DNA from: Desulfotignum sp.
Lineage (GTDB): Bacteria; Desulfobacterota; Desulfobacteria; Desulfobacterales; Desulfobacteraceae
Assembly (NCBI GenBank): GCA_011390615.1
Contig: JAABSB010000006.1
Location: 1 to 45,524, forward strand
DNA: 45,524 nucleotides
Direction: 5' to 3'
Shown in pieces: positions 35,860-45,524 of the stretch. Every line of letters begins with the position of its first letter. Position 1 is the first letter of the stretch. The translations under genes were made by a program, and so were the position numbers. The notes below the pieces were generated by a model. That model was not told the DNA's origin. It worked only from the letters and a program-made list of their open reading frames with translations, and searched no databases.

Positions 35860-38532
35860 TTAAATCAACCCTTTGGTCCGGGCATATGCTGCGGCAAAAG
35901 CGATCTCTTTTTTCCGGGTGTCAAGGTCCCCGTCCAGCTTTGCATTCAGTACCCGGGAAAATATTTTCGTGAATTCAGGACCGGGTTTCACCCCGATATT
36001 GATCAGGTCCCGGCCCCTGATCAGCGGTTTCACATGGCGGTAATCAGTATAAAAATTGGAGATGGCCTTGCGCACAGCCTCATCTTTTGTCAGGGCCATC
36101 ATGTACAGGATGCATTCAGTTTTAAAGTTGATCAACGCCCAGTAGAGTTCCTGGCGGGAAACAGGAAAATTGGATGCAATGAAACCAAGCCGGTTCTCCG
36201 CTTTATACCGGGTTTCCATCAGCAACCGGGTTTCGCTGACCGGCACCATCAGCCTTTTGCATATCTGCTCACACACGGTAAAGGGGCACCGGTTCAGCAG
36301 CACCATGAAATACACGGCCCACCTGGGGTATTTTTCATCCACATACAAAAGGTCATGCCATGCCAGGGTCTTGTTGACCGATTCAAAGATCACATATGTA
36401 GCAGGGGTGATCTCCAGCTGGGGGTGAATCACTTTTTCAAGGCCGTAGGATACCATGGTGTGGATTGCGGGAATGGGGTTTTCTTCGCTGAATATCTGTT
36501 TGAGTTCCGACAGGACCCGCAGTCCGCTCAGGTTCTTAAAGCAGTCCACCTTAATGGCATTTTTAATGAGATTGGATGTTACTTTGCCGATCTTGAACCC
36601 GAACCGGTTGGAAAATTTAATGGCCCGGAATATCCTGGTGGGATCTTCCACAAAGCTTAGGTTATGGATGGTGCGGATGGTTTTGTCCTTCAGGTCCCGG
36701 TTGGCACCGAAATAATCGATCATGGTGCCGAAACTGTCCGGATTCAGGCTCAGGGCAAGGGTGTTGATGGTAAAATCCCTGCGTGCCAGATCCCTTTTGA
36801 TGGAGCTTTTTTCCACAATGGGCAGGGCTGCCGGAAAATTATAGTATTCCAGCCGGGCCGAGGCCACATCCACTTTAACATTGTCAGGAAAAATGATCAC
36901 AGCAGTGCCGAATTTTTTATGGGTATTTACCCGGCACCCCTTTTTTTTTGCAAAATGTTTGGCAAAAAAGATCCCGTCTCCTTCCACCACAATGTCAATA
37001 TCATCCACCCGGCGCTGCAGCAGAAGGTCCCGGACAAATCCACCCACCACATAAAGGTTGAGGTTGAGTTCATCTCCTGTTTTTCCGATGGCCTTGAGCA
37101 GATCCAGGGTCCAGGCATCCAGCCGCTGTTCCATGATATTATGAATTTGCCGTTTTTTGGTGTTTTGCCTTTTGAATATGAGCTGATCCGTGTGTTTGAC
37201 CGCCTTGTTGTGCTGCACAAGATAATTGAGCAGATCGGTGCGGGTGATGACACCGGTGATGGTGCCGTTGTCAATGACCGGGATGATCCGCTGCTTTTCT
37301 TCGATGATCTTGTATTCGATCTCATCGATATCTGCATCAGATGAAACAGATGAGGCTTCTGAATTCATGTATTCTTCCACCGGTCTGTCCTTAAGTTTGT
37401 GGAAAAAAATTTTTTCCACCACCTGGCGGGAAATGTATCCTTCATAGGCATGCTTGTTCTCATCCACCACCACAAGGGTATTGATATTGTAGCGGGTCAT
37501 GATGCTGCCTGCCTGTTCACAGGAAGCAGAGGCGGGAATTGTGATTGCAGGAGAGGACATAAGGGTCCTGGCCACCTGAATTTTCCTGGTGGCCTGCTTT
37601 ACCTGATCAATGACCATCAGTTCCACCTGGGTCAGGGTGTGGTTTTCCACTTTGGCGGATGCGGCATAGGCATGGCCCCCGCCGCCGAAAGATGTCAGAA
37701 TTCTGCCCACATCCACTTCCGGTATCCGGTTTCTGGCAATGATATTGATTTTGTTGCCCATGAGCACGATGGCAAAATACAGATCCAGGCTTTCCATGCG
37801 CACGATTTTCTGAACAATGGATGCCAGGTCTGTAATGTAATATGATGCGGAAATGGTGGAAATATGGACTTCAATACCGTTGATTTTGTGCACGGTCATC
37901 TCATTGAGCAGTTCATTGAGCCAGGCGACCTGTTCCGCCCTGATCTCCCTGACAACCAGGCTCACAATGGTGTTGAGGCTGGCACCGCAGGACAGAAGAT
38001 ACCCTGCCTGGATGAAATCCGCCCGGGTGGTGGAGGCATGGGTGAACATGCCGGTGTCTTCATATATCCCCAGGGCCATGACAGTGGCTTCTTCCGGTGT
38101 GGGAACGATATTTTTTTCCTGGAGGATCTCCCCCAGTATGGTTGCGGTGGCCCCGTAGGGTTTAAAGACTTCCATATCGGCAGCCACATCATCTGGTCCC
38201 GGCGGGTGGTGGTCATATACATGAATGGCCACCTGTTTGTTCTCCAGCAGATCAGTTACCCCCAAAAGCCGGCTTTTCTGCCGGGTATCCACCAGCACCA
38301 GGGTGCGGGTATCTGTAAAATCAATGGATGCCGGATCTGCCATATTGAACAGATAGCTCATGGAGGAGATGAAAAAATCCCGCAGATTTTTTTCCTGGGA
38401 CCCGGGAAAGATGATCAATGCCTCCGGATAAAGCTTCTGGGCTGCCAGCATGGCGGCAATGGCATCATAATCTGCATTCACATGGCTGGTGATGATGGTT
38501 TTGGCACGGATACCTTTTTTTTTGCCCTGCAC
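35860..38532 (-). CDS. DHH phosphoesterase-CBS-tRNA nucleotidyltransferase fusion (CCA- or A-adding)
   Basis: 890 aa; N-terminal HVNADYDAIAAMLAA and DHHPPGPDD (DHH), GGGGHAYAASAKV (DHHA1), two CBS, then YVVGGFVRDLLLQRRVDDIDIVVEGDG (polyA pol/CCA head). Confidence 0.93.
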   Translation of the reverse strand: MQGKKKGIRAKTIITSHVNADYDAIAAMLAAQKLYPEALIIFPGSQEKNLRDFFISSMSYLFNMADPASIDFTDTRTLVLVDTRQKSRLLGVTDLLENKQVAIHVYDHHPPGPDDVAADMEVFKPYGATATILGEILQEKNIVPTPEEATVMALGIYEDTGMFTHASTTRADFIQAGYLLSCGASLNTIVSLVVREIRAEQVAWLNELLNEMTVHKINGIEVHISTISASYYITDLASIVQKIVRMESLDLYFAIVLMGNKINIIARNRIPEVDVGRILTSFGGGGHAYAASAKVENHTLTQVELMVIDQVKQATRKIQVARTLMSSPAITIPASASCEQAGSIMTRYNINTLVVVDENKHAYEGYISRQVVEKIFFHKLKDRPVEEYMNSEASSVSSDADIDEIEYKIIEEKQRIIPVIDNGTITGVITRTDLLNYLVQHNKAVKHTDQLIFKRQNTKKRQIHNIMEQRLDAWTLDLLKAIGKTGDELNLNLYVVGGFVRDLLLQRRVDDIDIVVEGDGIFFAKHFAKKKGCRVNTHKKFGTAVIIFPDNVKVDVASARLEYYNFPAALPIVEKSSIKRDLARRDFTINTLALSLNPDSFGTMIDYFGANRDLKDKTIRTIHNLSFVEDPTRIFRAIKFSNRFGFKIGKVTSNLIKNAIKVDCFKNLSGLRVLSELKQIFSEENPIPAIHTMVSYGLEKVIHPQLEITPATYVIFESVNKTLAWHDLLYVDEKYPRWAVYFMVLLNRCPFTVCEQICKRLMVPVSETRLLMETRYKAENRLGFIASNFPVSRQELYWALINFKTECILYMMALTKDEAVRKAISNFYTDYRHVKPLIRGRDLINIGVKPGPEFTKIFSRVLNAKLDGDLDTRKKEIAFAAAYARTKGLI

Positions 38533-38668
38533 GGATCAACTCCTGTTGAGATTGCACGATTGATGATATATAGACTATCTGAATCAATTTTACAAATCCT
38601 GCTGTTCTGGTATAATCAGTTGCGATTGGAGACTAAGGACCATTTACCCAAAACATGAAGGAAGTCAT

Positions 38669-39877
38669 ATGCCGGTTATCTATCAATGGAAAGGCAAGAA
38701 CCCCAGAGGCAGAACCGTAAAAGGTGAAATGGAAGCGGAGACCGTTGAACAGGTCCGCCAGAGTCTTGTCAGAAGAAAAATAATCCCTGGCAGAATCAAG
38801 CAGAAACCCAAGGACCTTTTTGAAAATGTGTCATTTCTGCAGCCCAGTGTGAAAGAAAGCGACGTGATAATTTTTGCCAGGCAGTTTTCCACCATGATAG
38901 ATGCCGGCCTGCCGCTGCTGCAATGCCTGGAAATTCTCCAAGCCCAGCAGGAAAATCCCACATTTAAAAAACACCTGAAAAAAATCAAGGAATCTGTGGA
39001 ATCCGGGGAAACCTTTGCCGATGCATTGCAGAAATTTCCCAAAGATTTTAATGAACTGTTTGTAAACATGGTGGCGGCAGGGGAAGCCGGCGGTATTCTG
39101 GATGTGATTCTGGGCCGCTTGTCCAGTTACATGGAAAAAATGGCAAAACTCAAAAAACAGGTCAAAGGTGCCATGACCTATCCCATTATCACCATTATAG
39201 TGGCCATTATCGTGGTGGGTATCATCCTGGTATTTGTCATCCCGGTATTTGAGGAAATGTTTGCCAGTATGGAATCTGCCCTGCCAGCCCCCACACTGAT
39301 GGTGGTGGCCTTGAGTGACTTTGTGGTGGCCAATGTGCTGTGGATAATCCTGGGAACAGCCGCCGCCGGTTTCATCATCCGACGTATCTACAAGACCGAA
39401 AGAGGCAGGATTTTCATGGATGACATGTTTCTGCGGCTGCCGGTGGTGGGCATGCTGATCCGCAAGGTGGCGGTGGCCAAGTTTACAAGAACCACCAGCA
39501 CCATGATCTCATCCGGGGTATCCATCCTGGATGCCCTGGATATTGTGGGCAAAACATCCGGCAACAAAATTGTGGAATTTGCCATCAAAGATGTCAAATC
39601 CGGCATTGCCGAAGGCCGGTCCATGGCTGACCCCCTGCTGGAAAGCGGGGTGTTCCCCTCCATGGTTTGCTCCATGATCTCCGTGGGGGAATCCACCGGG
39701 GCCCTGGATACCATGATGGAAAAAATTGCGGATTTTTATGATGATGAGGTGGACCAGGCTGTTAAAAATCTTACAGACATGATCGAGCCGTTCATGCTGG
39801 TTTTTCTGGGTGTGGTGGTGGGGGGTCTCGTTATTGCCATGTATCTGCCCATATTCACCATGGCAGGCAACCTCTAA
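38669..39877 (+). CDS. pilC: Type IV pilus/type II secretion inner-membrane platform protein (PilC/GspF)
   Basis: 402 aa; FARQFSTMIDAGLPLLQCLEIL, GEAGGILDVILGRLSSYMEK, KFTRTTSTMISSGVSILDAL, GESTGALDTMMEKIADFYDDEV. Confidence 0.93.
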   Translation: MPVIYQWKGKNPRGRTVKGEMEAETVEQVRQSLVRRKIIPGRIKQKPKDLFENVSFLQPSVKESDVIIFARQFSTMIDAGLPLLQCLEILQAQQENPTFKKHLKKIKESVESGETFADALQKFPKDFNELFVNMVAAGEAGGILDVILGRLSSYMEKMAKLKKQVKGAMTYPIITIIVAIIVVGIILVFVIPVFEEMFASMESALPAPTLMVVALSDFVVANVLWIILGTAAAGFIIRRIYKTERGRIFMDDMFLRLPVVGMLIRKVAVAKFTRTTSTMISSGVSILDALDIVGKTSGNKIVEFAIKDVKSGIAEGRSMADPLLESGVFPSMVCSMISVGESTGALDTMMEKIADFYDDEVDQAVKNLTDMIEPFMLVFLGVVVGGLVIAMYLPIFTMAGNL

Positions 39878-39879
39878 TT

Positions 39880-41208
39880 TTGAATACCAGCAGGATATCA
39901 TCCGACCCGTTACAGGGTCAGTATGACATGGTGCAGCAGCTCAAATGGATCATCCTTGCCCGGGTAGTGTTCTGCATTGTACTGATCTTTTCCAGCCTGG
40001 TGTTCTCCACCGGGGAAAATCTGTCTTTTTTTTCCCAGCCCTTTATAACCCTGTATTATCTGTCTGCTGTCATATTGTTTTTATCGGTGGGGTACGGCAT
40101 CTGGCTCAAACAGGGCAGCAAACTTGTGCAGCTTTCCTATTTCCAGAGCCTGGTGGATACCTTGTGTGTGACCATAATCATTTATGTCACCGGCAGTTTT
40201 GATTCCATGTTCACCTTTTTGTATCTGCTGATCATTATCTATGGTGCCATGCTGGTTCTGCAGAGGGGCAGCCTGGTCATTGCCGGGATATCCGCGGCCC
40301 AGTACGGACTGTTGATTCTTCTGGAATACCACAGGATTGTTCCTCCGTTTCTCGGACACCATTCCGTGCCCATGAACCTGGATTCCTCCCATATTTTTTA
40401 CCGCATTATCATCATCATGGCGGCATGTTTTGCTGTGGCTTTTTTGAGCGGTCTGCTGGCCATGCAGCTGAAGCGGGCCCGCCAGGATCTGAAAATCACC
40501 CAGGCCCACTTCAGGCGGGTGGAAAAAATGGAGGCTGTGGATGAAATGATTTCAGGAATTGCCCATGAGATCAAGAACCCTCTGGCATCTCTGGCAGGAT
40601 CCATTCAGCTGCTCCAGGAGGAGGCTTTGCCTGACAGCCATGAAGACCGGCTCATGAAAATCATTCTGCGGGAAACCGAGCGGCTCAAACGCATTGTCAA
40701 TGAAATCCGGCTGTTTGCAAAACCCAGCAGGGCAAATGCACAACCGGTCAAGATCCATGAGGCTGTCACAGATGTGGTTTCCCTGTTTTTGAACACAGCC
40801 GAGTTCAAGGACCGGATACAGATTTTCACCCATATCGATGATACCTTGTGTGTCATCATCGACCCTGTGCACCTTCAACAGATTCTGTGGAATCTCATCA
40901 AGAATGCGGCCCAGTCCATTTCCGGCAAGGGAAAGATTGTCATAACCCTTACATCTCCCAGAAACAACCGGATCTATCTGACTATCCAGGACAACGGCCA
41001 GGGCATCGATCCTGGAAAAGCCAGGCATATATTTGATCCGTTTTTCACCACCAAGCCGGAAGGTAGCGGGCTTGGCCTGTCCATCATCCACCGCCTCATC
41101 GATATCTATGACGGGATGATAGATTTTGATTCCATCCCGGGCAAAGGAACGCTTTTCACCATTATTTTCAAAAACGCGGTTCCCGGACAAACGCCAACAA
41201 AATCTTGA
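39880..41208 (+). CDS. PilS-like membrane sensor histidine kinase (TTG start)
   Basis: 442 aa; six hydrophobic segments then MISGIAHEIKNPLASLAGSIQLL (H-box), NLIKNAAQSI, DNGQGIDPGKARHIFDPFFTTKPEGSGLGLSI. Confidence 0.9.
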   Translation: MNTSRISSDPLQGQYDMVQQLKWIILARVVFCIVLIFSSLVFSTGENLSFFSQPFITLYYLSAVILFLSVGYGIWLKQGSKLVQLSYFQSLVDTLCVTIIIYVTGSFDSMFTFLYLLIIIYGAMLVLQRGSLVIAGISAAQYGLLILLEYHRIVPPFLGHHSVPMNLDSSHIFYRIIIIMAACFAVAFLSGLLAMQLKRARQDLKITQAHFRRVEKMEAVDEMISGIAHEIKNPLASLAGSIQLLQEEALPDSHEDRLMKIILRETERLKRIVNEIRLFAKPSRANAQPVKIHEAVTDVVSLFLNTAEFKDRIQIFTHIDDTLCVIIDPVHLQQILWNLIKNAAQSISGKGKIVITLTSPRNNRIYLTIQDNGQGIDPGKARHIFDPFFTTKPEGSGLGLSIIHRLIDIYDGMIDFDSIPGKGTLFTIIFKNAVPGQTPTKS

Positions 41209-41317
41209 CAACCACCAGTCAATCAGGCTATTTATTTATGTTTTATTACATGAAATCCATACTGTAAACCAGACAATACAGGTGTGCCCGGGATATCAGA
41301 TATGGCGCTCACCGTAA

Positions 41318-42814
41318 ATGAAAGCAATATACCACATGGACAAAGACAGCCAGATCATTCAGCTTCGAAAAGAAAAAATACAGGCCATCAAAGAAAGCGG
41401 GATACCCCTGTATCCCAATGATTTTAAACCTTCCTGCACACTGGCGCAGCTAAAGCAGACCATAGCCGAAGACCCTGCCGCTTTGGGAGAGCACGGTCAG
41501 ACCTTCCAGGCGGCCGGCAGGATTATGGCCATCAACCGCATGGGGAAATCTTCTTTTGTCCGGTTCAAAGACGGTTCTGATGCCATGCAAGTGTATATCC
41601 AGAAAAACAAGGTGGGGGATGACACCTATGACCTGTTTAAAAAACTGGATATCGGTGATTTTATTGGTGTGGCCGGTCCATTGTTTCAGACCCGCACCGG
41701 GGAGTGGACCATCCTGGCAACGGTTTTCCGGCTTTTGTCCAAGGCTGTCCGGCCCCTGCCGGAAAAATTCCACGGTATCAAGGATCCGGAAAAACGTTAC
41801 CGCCAGCGGTATCTGGACCTGATAATGAATGATGGTGCAAGGAATATATTTGTCACAAGAAGCAGGATTGTGGCAGCCATGCGCAGGTTCTTCGAAAACC
41901 ATGGCTTCATGGAGGTGGAAACCCCCATGATGCAGCCGCTGCCCGGCGGTGCGGAAGCCACCCCCTTTAAAACCTGGCATAACGCACTGGGCATGGAACT
42001 GTTTTTGCGCATCGCTCCTGAGCTGTACCTGAAACGCCTGGTGGTGGGCGGGTTTGAAAAGGTGTTTGAAATAAACCGCAACTTCAGAAATGAAGGGGTG
42101 TCCACCCGGCACAATCCGGAATTCACCATGGTGGAATTTTACCAGGCCTATGCTGATTACACGGATTTAATGGATTTTACTGAAGAGATGTTTGCCGCCA
42201 TTGTCCGGGAAATTACCGGCGGTACAACGGTTGCCTACCAGGGCCACACCATTGACTTTACACAGGGCTGGCAGCGGATCCCCATGATGGAATCTTTGTG
42301 CACCATGGGCGGTGTTGATCCTGCCCACATAGATGATACCCGGGCCCTGCTGGAATTTGCACAGAAAAACGGTGTCCAGATCACCAAAAAGGAAAGCCAC
42401 GGCAAGGTGTTGACCAAGCTCTTTGACATCCTGGTGGAACCCAAACTGATTCAGCCCACCTTTATCACAGGATACCCTGTGGAGGTTTCTCCCCTGTCCC
42501 GGAAAAGTGATAAAAATCCAAAGCTCACCGACCGGTTTGAACTGTTCATAGCCGGCCGGGAGATTGCCAATGGATTTTCCGAGATCAACGACCCGGAAGA
42601 CCAGTACAACCGTTTCCTCATGCAGGTCCTTCAACGGGATGCGGGAAATGATGAAGCCCATATCATGGATGCGGCGTATGTGGAAGCCCTGGAATACGGC
42701 ATGCCACCCACTGCCGGTGAGGGCATCGGCATCGACCGCCTGGTGATGCTGCTCACAGATGCCGCTTCCATCAGAGAGGTCATTCTTTTTCCCCATATGA
42801 AAAACAGCAATTGA
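41318..42814 (+). CDS. lysS: Lysyl-tRNA synthetase, class II
   Basis: 498 aa; RYRQRYLDLIMNDGARNIF, FMEVETPMMQPLPGGAEATPF, GVSTRHNPEFTMVEFYQAYADY, GEGIGIDRLVMLLTD. Confidence 0.95.
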   Translation: MKAIYHMDKDSQIIQLRKEKIQAIKESGIPLYPNDFKPSCTLAQLKQTIAEDPAALGEHGQTFQAAGRIMAINRMGKSSFVRFKDGSDAMQVYIQKNKVGDDTYDLFKKLDIGDFIGVAGPLFQTRTGEWTILATVFRLLSKAVRPLPEKFHGIKDPEKRYRQRYLDLIMNDGARNIFVTRSRIVAAMRRFFENHGFMEVETPMMQPLPGGAEATPFKTWHNALGMELFLRIAPELYLKRLVVGGFEKVFEINRNFRNEGVSTRHNPEFTMVEFYQAYADYTDLMDFTEEMFAAIVREITGGTTVAYQGHTIDFTQGWQRIPMMESLCTMGGVDPAHIDDTRALLEFAQKNGVQITKKESHGKVLTKLFDILVEPKLIQPTFITGYPVEVSPLSRKSDKNPKLTDRFELFIAGREIANGFSEINDPEDQYNRFLMQVLQRDAGNDEAHIMDAAYVEALEYGMPPTAGEGIGIDRLVMLLTDAASIREVILFPHMKNSN

Positions 42815-42820
42815 TTTGTA

Positions 42821-44044
42821 ATGGCGGTTGAACTTTTCATAGCCAGGCGCTATCTCAAGGCAAAGCGCAAAGAAGGGTTTATTTCTTTGATCACCTTTCT
42901 ATCCGTGGCCGGTGTCATGGTGGGGGTAATGGCCCTGGTGGTGGTGATCGCGGTCATGAACGGTGCTGAATCCGAATTCCGGCGGCGGATCCTGGGCCTG
43001 GAACCCCATATCCTGCTCATGAACTACAATGGCACCTTTGGCAGTTATGAAACAATTTTACAGGACCTGGAGACCCATGCCCGAATCAAAGATGCCTCTC
43101 CCATTTTGTTCGGACAGGCCATGATCCGGACCCGCCATGCCTTTTCAGGGGTCATGGTCAGGGGAATCCTTCCTGAGAGCAGCGCCGCCTTGATCAAGGG
43201 CTTTGATACGGATGGACTGAAAACCGCTTTGTCGGTTCATAAAGACGCAGAAAATCTGCCCGGCATCATTTTGGGAAAAACACTTGCCGGTTCCGTGGGG
43301 GTGGCGCCGGGTGATGCCATTGTTCTCATGTCCACGAACTCCTTTGTTTCCCCCATCGGTCAGATCCCTTCCATGAAACGTTTTGTGGTAAAGGGCACCT
43401 TCAGTTCCGGCATGTCCGAGTATGACGGGATGCTGGCCTATGTTCACTTGGACCAGGCCCAGATGCTCACCGGTGACAAGAAAAAAATTTCCGCCATCGG
43501 CATCTGGGTGGATGATATTTTTGCGGTAAAACAGATACGCCAAAACGTGCTGCCGGACCTGGCGTATCCCTTTTATGCCAGGGACTGGATGGAAATCAAC
43601 CACAGTCTTTTCTCCGCCTTAAAGTTGGAAAAGACCGCCATGTTTATAATTCTTACCCTGATCATCCTTGTGGCGGCATTCAATATTGCCTCTGCCTTGA
43701 TAATGATGGTCATGGAAAAGACCAGGGATATTGCTGTTCTAAAAGCCATGGGCGCCACCCATGGGGTTATTGGAAAAATATTCATTCTCAGGGGTCTGGT
43801 CATCGGTGTTCTGGGGACCTGTCTGGGAACGGTTTTCGGGGTGGTGATCTGCTGGCTGCTGAAACACTATGATTTTATCCGGCTGCCGGAAGCATATCCC
43901 TTTTCAACCCTGCCGGTACAGCTGGATCCTCTGGATGTGCTTCTGATTGCGGTAAGCGCTGTATTTATCTGTTTTGTATCCACCCTGTACCCCTCGTACA
44001 AAGCATCCAAAATGAACCCCCTGGAGGCTATTCGGTATGGATAA
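42821..44044 (+). CDS. lolC: Lipoprotein-releasing ABC transporter permease (LolC/LolE)
   Basis: 407 aa; FIARRYLKAKRKEGFISLITFLSVAGVMVGVMALVVVIAVMNG; KTRDIAVLKAMGAT. Confidence 0.92.
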   Translation: MAVELFIARRYLKAKRKEGFISLITFLSVAGVMVGVMALVVVIAVMNGAESEFRRRILGLEPHILLMNYNGTFGSYETILQDLETHARIKDASPILFGQAMIRTRHAFSGVMVRGILPESSAALIKGFDTDGLKTALSVHKDAENLPGIILGKTLAGSVGVAPGDAIVLMSTNSFVSPIGQIPSMKRFVVKGTFSSGMSEYDGMLAYVHLDQAQMLTGDKKKISAIGIWVDDIFAVKQIRQNVLPDLAYPFYARDWMEINHSLFSALKLEKTAMFIILTLIILVAAFNIASALIMMVMEKTRDIAVLKAMGATHGVIGKIFILRGLVIGVLGTCLGTVFGVVICWLLKHYDFIRLPEAYPFSTLPVQLDPLDVLLIAVSAVFICFVSTLYPSYKASKMNPLEAIRYG

Positions 44045-44738
44045 CCCCGGTTCTGTTCTCATGCATCTGGACCAGGTCGGCAAGACCTTTGAAAGCCCCA
44101 CCTCCGCCATTCCAATTCTCAACGATGCAGATTTCAGTATTCTCAGGGGCCAGACCCTGGCCGTTGTCGGGGCATCAGGCATTGGAAAATCCACCCTTTT
44201 AAATATCATCGGCACCCTGGACAGGCCTGACCGGGGACGGGTGATGTTTGAGGGCCAGGATATTTTTTCTTTTGCAGATGAAAAACTGGCAGCCTTCCGC
44301 AACGAACGTATCGGTTTTGTTTTTCAGTTTCATTACCTGCTCCAGGGATTTACTGCGGTGGAAAATGTTATGATTCCCGGACTCATTGCCAGGAAAAACA
44401 AAAAAACTGTTGAAAAACAGGCCGTAAATATGCTTGAAAGGGTAGGACTTGCAGACAGGCCTTTTCACCGTGTGGAAGACCTTTCCGGCGGAGAACAGCA
44501 GCGGGTTGCCATTGCCAGGGCCCTGCTGATGAAACCGGACCTGCTGCTGGCGGACGAACCCACCGGCAATCTGGATGAAAAAACCTCCGACAGCATCCAT
44601 GCACTGCTGGACCAATTGAACAAGGAACTGGGCATGACGGTCATTGTGGTCACCCATAACATGAAACTGGCCCATATGATGGAAAAAATGGTCACCATCC
44701 ACAGGGGCAGTATCGTACCGGCATTTACAAAGGAATGA
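44037..44738 (+). CDS. lolD: Lipoprotein-releasing ABC transporter ATP-binding protein
   Basis: 233 aa; GASGIGKSTLLNIIGTLDRPDRG, LSGGEQQRVAIARALLMKPDLLLADEPTGNLD; 8-bp overlap with lolC. Confidence 0.94.
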   Translation: MDNPGSVLMHLDQVGKTFESPTSAIPILNDADFSILRGQTLAVVGASGIGKSTLLNIIGTLDRPDRGRVMFEGQDIFSFADEKLAAFRNERIGFVFQFHYLLQGFTAVENVMIPGLIARKNKKTVEKQAVNMLERVGLADRPFHRVEDLSGGEQQRVAIARALLMKPDLLLADEPTGNLDEKTSDSIHALLDQLNKELGMTVIVVTHNMKLAHMMEKMVTIHRGSIVPAFTKE

Positions 44739-44739
44739 A

Positions 44740-45524
44740 ATGAGAAAATTGCTGAAAACATTTGGTTTGATTCTGATAATATTTTTCTGCCTGATTCCCG
44801 GGCTGTCTGCTGACCAGCAGGTCAGTGTCGCGATTTTTCCTTTTTCCATCCAGTCAGACCAGCCCAATGAAAAACTTGCGGATGATCTGCCCCTGATGCT
44901 CAAGGATACCCTGGAAAAAGAGGGCGCAAAGGTGATCTTTGTCAAGGATTACCCAGACAAGGAAACCTGGGATGCTGCAAGATTCAGACAGGAAGGTATC
45001 CGCCTGGGTGTGGACCACATCATCACCGGCAATATTTTTATGGCCGGGCAGGCCGTCAGTATTGATACGGAAATGTATGACAGTTATGAAACCAAACCAC
45101 CCCTGACCTTTTTTTCCCAGGCAAAACTGACTGAAGGCCTTTTTTCCGCGGTCACCGACCTGACCAGGGGCATCATCGGGGAGCTTTTTGAAAAACGCAT
45201 CATTGCAGCCATTTCTGTTACCGGCAACCGCCGGGTGGAATCCGATGCCATTTTGCGGACCATTGCCTCTGCTCCCGGTGAAATCATGGATGCACAAAAA
45301 TTATCCAAAGACCTGGTATCAGTATACAAGATGGGGTTTTTTGATGATGTGGTGATCAAAAAAAAGGAACTGGACCAGGGGGTTGAAGTCATTTTTGACA
45401 TAACGGAAAAACCCAGTGTCAGAAATATCAAATTTTCACAAAACAGGGTATATAAGGATGATGAACTGTTCGGTGCTGTGGATACCAGTACCGGCTCCAT
45501 TCTCAATGTATACAAAATAAACGC
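44740..45524 (+). CDS. bamA: BamA-like outer membrane assembly factor, N-terminal part (3' end outside window)
   Basis: MRKLLKTFGLILIIFFCLIPGLSADQQVSVAIFPFSI... then POTRA-like IIAAISVTGNRRVESDAILRTIASAPGEIMDAQKLSKDLVSVYKMGFFDDVVI. Not in the ORF track because it runs off the end. Confidence 0.88.
   Translation, partial: MRKLLKTFGLILIIFFCLIPGLSADQQVSVAIFPFSIQSDQPNEKLADDLPLMLKDTLEKEGAKVIFVKDYPDKETWDAARFRQEGIRLGVDHIITGNIFMAGQAVSIDTEMYDSYETKPPLTFFSQAKLTEGLFSAVTDLTRGIIGELFEKRIIAAISVTGNRRVESDAILRTIASAPGEIMDAQKLSKDLVSVYKMGFFDDVVIKKKELDQGVEVIFDITEKPSVRNIKFSQNRVYKDDELFGAVDTSTGSILNVYKIN

Noticed and set aside
35803-38658. Several plus-strand ORFs (285, 226, 264 aa) opposite the tRNA nucleotidyltransferase
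   Set aside because: Antisense artefacts of codon bias; the minus-strand product has clear domains throughout.
1-45524. CRISPR array, tRNA, rRNA, transposase or prophage
   Set aside because: No regularly spaced direct repeats, cloverleaf-like or rRNA motifs, and no ORF resembling a transposase, integrase or phage structural protein were seen by eye.

Overview
This 45.5-kb window looks like a chromosomal segment of a sulfate-reducing deltaproteobacterium (Desulfobacterota, Desulfobacteraceae-like). That placement is inferred from dsrC, the hdr/flx genes, an AhbA/B-type siroheme decarboxylase and a PxxKW Cys-rich protein. Most of it is core housekeeping: murA (3' part), comEC, an mla-type operon, miaA, kdsD, pfk, truA, argJ, an rsuA/rluB-type gene, trpS, a DHH-CBS-tRNA nucleotidyltransferase fusion, pilC, a histidine kinase, lysS, lolCD and bamA (5' part). 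The most interesting locus is the minus-strand cluster at about 13.3-20.2 kb: hdrA, flxD/mvhD, flxC, flxB, flxA, then dsrC. In both hdrA and flxD/mvhD the ORF track is broken by an in-frame TGA. Each TGA sits at a position that is Cys/Sec in the family (NDCAM-U-IISPTLVEVGRHLNI and VSG-U-HPGECHY), the frame stays open on both sides, and each is followed 15-16 nt later by a short hairpin with a G-rich loop resembling a bacterial SECIS. I therefore call two selenoproteins in one cluster. The cluster lacks hdrB and hdrC, has a tandem-module HdrA, and lies directly upstream of a dsrC with the two C-terminal redox cysteines and its own promoter and terminator. A small AT-rich BrnT/CopG-like toxin-antitoxin pair with a nearby perfect 18-bp GC-rich inverted repeat is the clearest accessory insertion. 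I saw no rRNA, tRNA, CRISPR or intact transposase. All calls were made by eye from the sequence and the ORF track.
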